24,978 bases of DNA from Bacteroidales bacterium UBA1176 (GTDB lineage: Bacteria; Bacteroidota; Bacteroidia; Bacteroidales; WCHB1-69), in contig DBYW01000049.1 of NCBI GenBank assembly GCA_002311645.1, positions 39,829 to 64,806 of the forward strand. Reading direction: 5' to 3'. Below the pieces are notes generated by a model. It was not told the DNA's origin. It saw nothing but the letters and a program-made list of their open reading frames with translations, and searched no databases. This document shows, piece after piece, positions 23,401 to 24,978 of this stretch; the stretch's first letter is position 1, and the number at the start of each line of letters is the position of its first letter. The translations under genes and the position numbers were made by a program.

Positions 23401-24978
23401 GTAGTTGCCCGTGAAGGCCACTGTGGCCAAACTGTCGTGCAGGTTGAGGTTGTTGTTGGCTTCATCTGCTGCATCACGCAAACAACGGACGGAATAAGTC
23501 ACATATTTTGCTTGCGAAGCATTGATCACGGAACAGGCCATGCCAACACTTATTTGTCTTGCATAATCGTAAGTGTATTGAGTGGATGTCCAGAATTTGG
23601 CTGCTGATCCAAGTGCATATAATGCGTGAGGATGGTCTTGGTAATAATACATGGCTCCCGCAGGCAATGCGCTAAATCCTGTTGCATTATTGAGATTCTG
23701 GTTCTGATTGGGAGAACAAATGTCATCTCCATTGTTATGGTTATCCCATCCGGTAGTTGTCGCCAATGCTTTGGCATTATTGGCCGTATCTCCTCCATAA
23801 AGGTATGCGGGCACACTGTTCACATAATGGATAAGTTGATTCCACTCCGACTCACTCGGCAAGTGCCAACCGGTGGGACAAATGCCCTGTACGTTACTTG
23901 GATTGGTGTTAGAAGAAGAAGCTCCGTGCATAGCCGCGTACCAATTATATAAGTAGCCATAAGTGGGAACATTATTGATGTCGTTATTCGGATACAGGAG
24001 GCTGGGCGTGTTTGAGTTGCTTGTTCCAACAGGGATTACCTCACCATTGCTATAATGTGTGGTTCTTAAGTTTTCTTTCATCCAGCACTGATTGCCAAGC
24101 ATAATGGTGCTGTAACTGTTGCCGTCATAGTCATTTATCTTGGATAAGCCACAGATGAAGTTGGTTGCACCCAGGGTGTTAATAGCACCCTGCATATTGT
24201 CCAACAGATTCTGCAGGCTGTCGATTTGGTTCTGAAGACCTGTGATGTCGGGCTTGTTGAGGATCTCGGCCACACCGCTCGTGGCGTTCCAGTCGGCGTT
24301 CACCTGGGTGGCGCTGCTGCCACCGGCTCCCACCGGAATCTGCCATTGCTGCGTGTTGTCGCCCACTGTCACCGTGATGGTCATCACGGTGTTGTCGGGA
24401 TTCATCGCATAGCTGAATTGCGGGATCGGGGCATCGGCACCGGCAGGACCTTGCGGGCCTTGTGGGCCTTGTGGACCTTGGGGGCCGATGGGGCCTTGGA
24501 GACCTGTCTCACCCTGCAAACCCTGGATGCCTTGAGGGCCTTGCGCACCCTGGGCACCGTTATGCACCACGAAGGAGTGGGGGCCAGTGGCATCGGTGAT
24601 GGTCACCGTGGTGCTGTCGCCCGCGCTGACCATGTTGACCACGGGAGAGAACCCGTCAGTGCCATCGGAGCCATTCGCGCCTGCAGCACCGTTGGTTACC
24701 TCGTAAGTGGTGGTGGTGCCGTTGGTGTAGGTGATGGTGTAGGTGTCCACCAGACCGTTGGTGCCCGTCTTGACGATGGACTGGATGCCGATACCGGCAG
24801 CGGCGGCAGTGCCGTCCAAACCGTTGGTCACTGTGAAGGTACTGGTAGTGTTGTCTGTATAATGGATGGTGTAGGTGTCCACATTGCCGGAACTTACCGG
24901 TCCCGTGATGGAAGCGATGCCACGTCCGTCATTGCCGTTCGTGCCATTAGTACCGGCAGGGCCTTGCTGTCCGTTGCG
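14479..24978 (-). CDS. Giant FISUMP-repeat surface protein, 5' end beyond window
   Basis: One frame stays open from base 24978 to the TAA at 14481-14479: 3499 residues with no visible N-terminus. Residues below count from the right edge. Order: Gly-X-Y triplets and about three beta-repeats (1-140); a 14-triplet collagen-like stretch (141-182); ten FISUMP modules (TIGR02145; 274-3237), each opening with F-x-CG, then DxDGNxYxTVxxGxQCWxKENLR, GxCPxGWHxP, NNATGFxxxP and closing SVRCLRD; coiled-coil or fibre-like linkers between them; an Fn3-like domain (3271-3364); and a CUB-like domain (3371-3499). The composition (Asn, Ser, Thr, Gly, Tyr, paired Cys) is that of an extracellular protein. No enzymatic motif is seen. 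I infer a secreted, multimeric adhesin-like fibre. The GTG at 24882 is internal, not a start: collagen-like coding sequence continues upstream of it. A terminator follows at 14450-14417. Confidence 0.95.
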   Translation of the reverse strand, partial: RNGQQGPAGTNGTNGNDGRGIASITGPVSSGNVDTYTIHYTDNTTSTFTVTNGLDGTAAAAGIGIQSIVKTGTNGLVDTYTITYTNGTTTTYEVTNGAAGANGSDGTDGFSPVVNMVSAGDSTTVTITDATGPHSFVVHNGAQGAQGPQGIQGLQGETGLQGPIGPQGPQGPQGPQGPAGADAPIPQFSYAMNPDNTVMTITVTVGDNTQQWQIPVGAGGSSATQVNADWNATSGVAEILNKPDITGLQNQIDSLQNLLDNMQGAINTLGATNFICGLSKINDYDGNSYSTIMLGNQCWMKENLRTTHYSNGEVIPVGTSNSNTPSLLYPNNDINNVPTYGYLYNWYAAMHGASSSNTNPSNVQGICPTGWHLPSESEWNQLIHYVNSVPAYLYGGDTANNAKALATTTGWDNHNNGDDICSPNQNQNLNNATGFSALPAGAMYYYQDHPHALYALGSAAKFWTSTQYTYDYARQISVGMACSVINASQAKYVTYSVRCLRDAADEANNNLNLHDSLATVAFTGNYSDLNGAPTIPTVNDATLTIMQDGQTLGTFSANQGADQTINIVTPTVDLSNIQNQIDSLRNAINNAQTQGNDTSYICGLQTVSDYDGNTYKTVRIGNQCWTKENLRSEHYSDGTAIPAGTSLSTTDAYRYNPDDDPANVPTYGYLYNWPAAIHNGTTSPIQGVCPVGWHVPNTTEWNQMFDYAKSRSEYICGNDNNNISKAFASQTGWTTSNPQNACAVAQNPETNNATGFNALPAGWFSASSSAPTGLGWNAYFATYQGSEYYPASYYRWIPAMSWSYPHFNLSGGSSLFTEATAVSVRCLRDNYTVTELQNMYDNLAVILASTDANSNSIHDSLQRQIDDLRHRMDSLQGLLGDMQNDLLDVMTNMNSSSFQCGTSKVIDIDGNNYSTVKIGDQCWMKENLRTTHYADGTAIPVSVDSSSTIPYYYDYTESGIPLRERGYLYNWPAVMHGEASSSTVPSGVQGICPNGWHVPSTAEWAQFINYVGSQSQYVCGGNTNYIAKSLASTTGWATGDYNCAPSNNPATNNATDFTAVPAGEYNFRYGSYFMFNGDVSESIFWSSTHNPVYHGTTYNNSCGCLFITWSNPDANLWISPSDAGYSVRCLRDLQDEVNNNVNLHDSLARVAFTGNYSDLNGAPTIPTVPTNVSAFQNDAGYITAQDVPAQQQSNWDETNTSSPAYIQNKPAIPVVNDATLTITQDGLPVGTFSANQGTNQTINITSPVVPDITGLQHQVDSLQNLINGLQNAVNTINFRCGTSQVSDYDGNQYNTVKIGDQCWLKENIRTTHFNDGTAITRAYNRSDTSSFAPRYYQNDNLDLNTVGLLYNWPATVGGAHIVTEATTTSPSYEGLFAHNLCPDGWHVPNMTEWEQLLSYVGSVSDYTCSTYVSKALAAQSGWDNSQQECTPGYQPESNNATGFSAVPTGVYDNGTYYSFNSIYFWLANGLICSGVNKPCGKHTFISNTSSDLFISQSAALDAKSVRCLRDAADEANNGDDNGNSCCSDLQNQINYLQSQIGNLVNANFTCGTSTVFDNDGNEYNTVKVGTQCWTKENMRTTHFNDGTPLTSIYPPNGNMSNVLTYGYLYSWYELFYRDPSVNCLQLQSYDNPANKQSICPYGWHVPDSIEWVNLKDYLTAQYGSTSNMQIALGQNGLNNYWINYPLYNATGFSFKQAGQADVIGNYATYNRFEDYSGESPFWTSTHNRYFSLNGTAFSFNTGYCLSGSYHYSVRCLRDIAETAGNGNEGGNGNQGTNTAPCDGVLTIMQDGQPLGTFSANSCDNQTINITSTDITGLQNQISNQQSLIDSLRNAMTDVQRTLNEVNFQCGTSKMIDADGNQYNTVKIGNQCWTKTNLRVAAGTRAAVYSTTEPYYHVDTTMDAATYGYYYNWNAAMSACPSGWNLPSRADFQTLMDSVSHSSSAQSTNCYTPSLAYTSGWRSATNSCYPGYDPATNNATGFGTMPMGYYSLSNGTAMNYDLTEYALLWTSTLTSTSTIAANTWQLRYNAGTASFDSYAKSAALPVRCMREIVANEANNGNQVPDITGLQHQIDSLMNVLANMQDALNTLANANFTCGTSKVADYDGNQYNTVKIGTQCWTKENLRTTHYSDGTEISYIGSSSTSPVRRNPEQGADSVAKYGYLYNWMAVMNGSSSSDAVPSGVQGICPEGWHVPSSSEWDLLKNYVQSVSEYGCGNSHYIGKALAAATAWNTNISSYNTNECNVGYDVPANNATGFTALPAGSDNGGTPSIFNTMARFSSSTLNPENDVFNKSSQLDYNNPDFEIKNINKANCISVRCLRDIAETADNGEGNSSSSCCNDLQSRIDSLQNVMANMQNALNTLANVNFICGASTVTDYDGNQYNTVKIGTQCWTKENLRTTHFNDGTSITHNTTDTSIITPIYYQNDNQDINTCGLYYNWPAAVGGARIEATAGNVNTPYLYKGLFAHNLCPVGWHVPSKTEVEQLLSYVGGMESNLCSPYAGKALAAQTGWYPSQANCSAGYQPENNNATGFNFVPTSYFGQSSGHINFTEHYVGKMAKAWTTDGYYYAPGNGSLGHYFAYTLHVGTAQTEDMVYAQAGFEGIPVRCVRDAAEEGNTGNNATAPCDGVLTIMQNSEPVGTFSANSCNNQTIDITTITAADVQAMINNSLGALNNRIDSLENELSNVQANNGGNNNDATFRCGTSKMYDADGNAYNTVKIGNQCWMKENLRVTKFADGTAISQVTNASDTNLKSGNTPAYFVQTGSEGTFYNYNLAAALHGLPMTTGGFDWHDTPNQNWNEFNSSAQGICPDGWHLPNYNTDWYTLRNYLSNNQMYCGNNSNYIASPLAAQTGWLSSNVSCSPGYYLSNNNSSGFNALPVGEVYFEPCTTNVSGYCGEYVQVYGYATNYWSSSLSLGYGTTQTAFVTGAYTLALETTDPSIDETTYVKSKNYLLPVRCVRDEAEGAMYYMQQTIDEQQQQINQLQQQQQQQQNNNDPTFHCGTSKMYDIDGNEYNTLRFGNQCWMKENLRTTRYADGGTIYKGGLNDSSAVYGYRFSPNGDDANVPVFGYHYNQAAVMHGASGNTTNVSNVQGVCPESWHVPSTDEWVELLNTVSSNSQYYCGSSTSNTQYYFYGIAKALAAQNYWDYSSSSCSPGYNSYNNNATGFSAMPAGHHSKYGNVAPGREAHFWTSSSDAYNNRPIVWSLRWCEDYIDRNTLGYTNAGPTISQGVSVRCVRDAVDGTVYQMQGTIDSLQNQINQLQNQINQPQGTKPTVTATITSVTENSITISVTVNSPDEYVLAKGICWVSGTGTPTLNSNVRTSTSTSNTFTYTLSGLTTGNTYTIKAFATNANGTTLSTSMTAKPVLMVPTTGIRTYQLSASTDSIWVYDAGGPDGDYGNGWDGYLVIKPSSSSKYVVVESGTYALEGSASWDVLQIYRGTVAAGTTTGYAYQYYQTSGSVNYVSGSNSSDGSITIRFKSDGSNTKSGFALKIREQIYYN
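14482..14868 (-). other. C-terminal CUB-like domain of the giant protein
   Basis: Residues 3371-3499 look like a CUB beta-sandwich: YDAGGPDGDYGNGWDGYLVI near the start, then WDVLQIYRG, and DGSITIRFKSDGS...SGFALKI at the end, matching the usual CUB order of an early DxGG-type block, a WDxLxIYxG strand and a final SD...GF block. The protein stops 8 residues later, without a recognisable type IX secretion sorting domain. Confidence 0.7.
14887..15168 (-). other. Fn3-like domain of the giant protein
   Basis: Residues 3271-3364 have the layout of the Fn3-like domains common in Bacteroidota surface proteins: a first strand pair (TATITSVTENSITISVTV), a central GICWVSGTGTPTL block, then LSGLTTGNTYTIKAFATNANGT with the L-x-L-x-x-x-T-x-Y core. 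It probably acts as a spacer between the last coiled coil and the CUB-like end. Confidence 0.7.
15268..15987 (-). repeat. FISUMP module 10 (last)
   Basis: 240 residues, opening FHCGTSKMYDIDGNEYN and closing VSVRCVRD. It keeps QCWMKENLR, GVCPESWHVP and NNATGFSAMPAG; the segment after the latter contains FWTSSSDAYNNRP. It follows the poly-Gln linker and precedes the last coiled coil. Confidence 0.9.
15997..16077 (-). repeat. Poly-Gln/Asn coiled-coil linker (CAG/CAA repeat)
   Basis: The linker before module 10 reads QQTIDEQQQQINQLQ followed by a run of eight Gln in all and NNN. At DNA level it is a mixed CAG/CAA run (CTG/TTG on the + strand), so replication slippage in whole codons could change its length without a frameshift. 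Confidence 0.9.
16099..16884 (-). repeat. FISUMP module 9
   Basis: The longest module, 262 residues, opening FRCGTSKMYDADGNAYN and closing LPVRCVRD. Framework blocks QCWMKENLR, GICPDGWHLP and NNSSGFNALPVG are present; the last deviates from the usual NNATGF. It carries extra cysteines in the late segment (EPCTTNVSGYCGEY). Confidence 0.9.
16885..17148 (-). repeat. Linker between modules 8 and 9: fibre-like strand plus coiled coil
   Basis: Carries the segment PCDGVLTIMQNSEPVGTFSAN followed by SCNNQTIDI, one of four copies in the gene, here with a cysteine at each end. A predicted coiled coil with IDSLENEL-type heptads and a Gly/Asn tail follows. Confidence 0.75.
17149..17880 (-). repeat. FISUMP module 8
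   Basis: 244 residues, opening FICGASTVTDYDGNQYN and closing IPVRCVRD. It has the less usual blocks YYQNDNQDINT, AAVGGAR and GLFAHNLCPVGWHVP that it shares only with module 4, so the two form a sub-family. Confidence 0.9.
17881..18015 (-). repeat. Coiled-coil linker with vicinal cysteines before module 8
   Basis: A Ser-rich tract leads into SSCCNDLQ and then heptads such as LQSRIDSLQNVMANMQNAL. The two adjacent cysteines (codons at 17970-17965) sit exactly where the coiled coil begins, as would suit interchain disulfides. Confidence 0.7.
18016..18699 (-). repeat. FISUMP module 7
   Basis: 228 residues, opening FTCGTSKVADYDGNQYN and closing ISVRCLRD, with QCWTKENLRTTHYSDGT, GICPEGWHVPSSSEW and NNATGFTALPAG. 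The start of this module and that of module 8 are close at DNA level. Confidence 0.92.
18700..18828 (-). repeat. Coiled-coil linker between modules 6 and 7
   Basis: A short Asn-rich stretch is followed by VPDITGLQHQIDSLMNVLANMQDAL, with hydrophobic residues at heptad positions. The DITGLQxQ(I/V)DSL start recurs before modules 1 and 4, and in variant form before module 6. Confidence 0.75.
18829..19440 (-). repeat. FISUMP module 6 (shortest, divergent)
   Basis: 204 residues. It opens FQCGTSKMIDADGNQYN but has WTKTNLR in place of WxKENLR, lacks the HxxDGT segment, shows SACPSGWNLPSRADF instead of GICPxGWHVP, and closes LPVRCMRE. It still keeps NNATGFGTMPMG and LLWTSTL, so it is divergent rather than broken. 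Confidence 0.9.
19441..19704 (-). repeat. Linker between modules 5 and 6: fibre-like strand plus coiled coil
   Basis: A Gly/Asn-rich stretch (GNGNEGGNGNQG) leads to PCDGVLTIMQDGQPLGTF and SANSCDNQTINI, then a coiled coil (QNQISNQQSLIDSLRNAM). The two cysteines match those of the linker before module 9 and are missing from the linkers before modules 2 and 4. Confidence 0.75.
19705..20337 (-). repeat. FISUMP module 5
   Basis: 211 residues, opening FTCGTSTVFDNDGNEYN and closing YSVRCLRD. The central part is altered: YNATGFSFKQAG replaces NNATGFSALPAG. FWTSTHN is kept. It follows a short coiled coil. Confidence 0.9.
20338..20448 (-). repeat. Coiled-coil linker with vicinal cysteines before module 5
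   Basis: Reads NGDDNGNSCCSDLQNQINYLQSQIG. A CC pair (codons at 20406-20401) lies at the coiled-coil start, the same arrangement as before module 8. Confidence 0.7.
20449..21147 (-). repeat. FISUMP module 4
   Basis: 233 residues, opening FRCGTSQVSDYDGNQYN and closing KSVRCLRD. It shares RYYQNDNLDLNT, GLFAHNLCPDGWHVP and GYQPESNNATGF with module 8. Its late segment has two extra cysteines (LICSGVNKPCGK). Confidence 0.92.
21148..21582 (-). repeat. Long fibre-like linker between modules 3 and 4
   Basis: 145 residues, the longest linker. In order: NLHDSLARVAF, TGNYSDLNGAPTIP, AFQNDAGYIT, SNWDETNTSSPAYIQNKPAI, DATLTITQDGLPVGTFSANQ and a coiled coil DITGLQHQVDSLQ. The SDL..xPTIP, WDETN...YIQNKP and LTI..DG..VGTFSAN phrases are of the kind found in phage tail-fibre shafts. 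Confidence 0.7.
21480..21570. repeat. 91-base direct repeat, copy B
   Basis: Differs at 6 of 91 positions, by my alignment, from 23370-23460. It encodes NxNLHDSLAxVAF plus TGNYSDLNGAPTIP in the linker before module 4. Confidence 0.9.
21583..22287 (-). repeat. FISUMP module 3
   Basis: 235 residues, opening FQCGTSKVIDIDGNNYS and closing YSVRCLRD, with QCWMKENLRTTHYADGT, GICPNGWHVPSTAEW, NNATDFTAVPAG and FWSSTHN. A CGC pair of cysteines lies in the late variable part. Confidence 0.92.
22288..22491 (-). repeat. Long coiled-coil linker between modules 2 and 3
   Basis: About 68 residues with almost uninterrupted heptad-like spacing (VTELQNMYDNL..., then IHDSLQRQIDDLRHRMDSL and LLGDMQNDLLDVM). It has no fibre-like strand segment and is the longest pure coiled coil visible. 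Confidence 0.75.
22492..23181 (-). repeat. FISUMP module 2
   Basis: 230 residues, opening YICGLQTVSDYDGNTYK and closing VSVRCLRD, with QCWTKENLRSEHYSDGT, GVCPVGWHVPNTTEW and NNATGFNALPAG. The usual FW(T/S)S(T/S) motif of the late segment is replaced by an aromatic run (YFATYQGSEYYPASYYRW). Confidence 0.92.
23182..23472 (-). repeat. Fibre-like linker between modules 1 and 2
   Basis: Carries NLHDSLATVAF, TGNYSDLNGAPTIP and DATLTIMQDGQTLGTFSANQ, then a short coiled coil (IQNQIDSLRNAINN). It is a shorter version of the linker before module 4 and lacks the AFQNDAGYIT and YIQNKP blocks. Confidence 0.75.
23370..23460. repeat. 91-base direct repeat, copy A
   Basis: Partner of 21480-21570, in the same orientation, 1890 bases (630 codons) apart, in the linker before module 2. 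Recombination between the copies would keep the reading frame. Confidence 0.9.
23473..24159 (-). repeat. FISUMP module 1 (first visible)
   Basis: 229 residues, opening FICGLSKINDYDGNSYS and closing YSVRCLRD, with QCWMKENLRTTHYSNGE, GICPTGWHLPSESEW, NNATGFSALPAG and FWTSTQY. All modules of the array downstream are in the window; more could lie upstream. Confidence 0.92.
24160..24303 (-). repeat. NKP-type fibre segment and coiled coil before module 1
   Basis: VNADWNATSGVAEILNKPDI is a phrase type typical of phage tail-fibre and trimeric shaft proteins. It runs straight into the coiled coil TGLQNQIDSLQNLLDNMQGAI and then into module 1. Confidence 0.7.
24433..24558 (-). repeat. Collagen-like Gly-X-Y repeat, 14 triplets
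   Basis: Residues 141-182 are an unbroken series of Gly-X-Y triplets: GAQ twice, GPQ, GIQ, GLQ, GET, GLQ, GPI, GPQ four times, GPA, GAD. Proline is in X and Gln mainly in Y, as in bacterial collagen-like proteins. Such repeats form trimeric triple helices, which implies a trimeric stalk. Confidence 0.9.
24559..24978 (-). repeat. Tandem beta-repeats with short Gly-X-Y runs, cut by window edge
   Basis: About three repeats of 35-40 residues: a strand such as GIxSIxxTG, then DTYTIxYTxxTTxTxxVTNG. The first two are the clearest (DTYTIHYTDNTTSTFTVTNG and DTYTITYTNGTTTTYEVTNG); the third is more diverged (TTVTITDATGPHSFVVHNG). Short triplet runs (GQQGPAGTNGTNGNDGRG at the edge, GAAGANGSDGTDG) lie between them. 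The pattern continues to base 24978, so more repeats are likely upstream. Confidence 0.85.

Noticed and set aside
15268..24159. Diversity-generating retroelement acting on the FISUMP modules
   Set aside because: FISUMP-like and lectin-like domains can be targets of such elements, but no reverse transcriptase, template repeat or accessory gene lies in the window, and the variation is between modules rather than in one terminal repeat. An element elsewhere in the genome cannot be excluded.
14479..24978. CRISPR array or transposon origin for the repeats in the giant gene
   Set aside because: The repeats are coding, about 600-800 bases apart and in one continuous frame. There are no short regular spacers, no terminal inverted repeats and no transposase.
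24883..24978. Start of the giant protein at GTG 24882
   Set aside because: The frame stays open for 32 more codons to the window edge and encodes more Gly-X-Y and beta-repeat sequence, so the gene begins outside the window.

Overview
The window looks like a chromosomal segment of a Bacteroidales (phylum Bacteroidota) bacterium. The evidence is the Bacteroidota-type RpoB and RpoC sequences, a DUF3467 gene directly after rpoC, the lack of clear Shine-Dalgarno sequences before most genes, promoter boxes of the TAnnTTTG type, and a giant surface protein made of FISUMP domains (Fibrobacter succinogenes major paralogous domain, TIGR02145). I cannot place it below order level from sequence alone.

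Region 1 (1-9026, + strand) is the transcription core: the 3' end of rplL (ribosomal protein L7/L12, cut by the window edge), a strong hairpin of attenuator/terminator type, rpoB (TTG start), rpoC, and a small DUF3467 gene, closed by a clear intrinsic terminator. Both RNA polymerase subunits are full length with intact catalytic and zinc-binding residues.

Region 2 (9080-14108, + strand) holds housekeeping genes: an ABC-F family ATPase that probably acts on ribosomes, then a likely operon of a TPR protein, a DedA-family membrane protein and aroE (shikimate dehydrogenase; ATGA overlap with dedA). A small DUF721/DciA-like gene on the - strand converges on aroE and overlaps its 3' end by 14 bases. 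No intergenic gap exceeds 300 bases.

Region 3 (14479-24978, - strand) is one open frame that runs off the right edge, with 3,499 residues visible and its N-terminus missing. From N to C it has beta-repeats mixed with collagen-like Gly-X-Y triplets, then ten FISUMP modules of about 204-262 residues separated by coiled-coil linkers and by segments that resemble phage tail-fibre shafts, then an Fn3-like domain and a terminal CUB-like domain. I read it as a giant secreted or surface-displayed, probably multimeric, adhesin-like fibre. The module framework is conserved while the stretch before the closing SVRCLRD block differs in every module. This gene is the most unusual thing in the window. Its terminator hairpin also carries a -33-like element of the downstream DUF721 gene's putative promoter.
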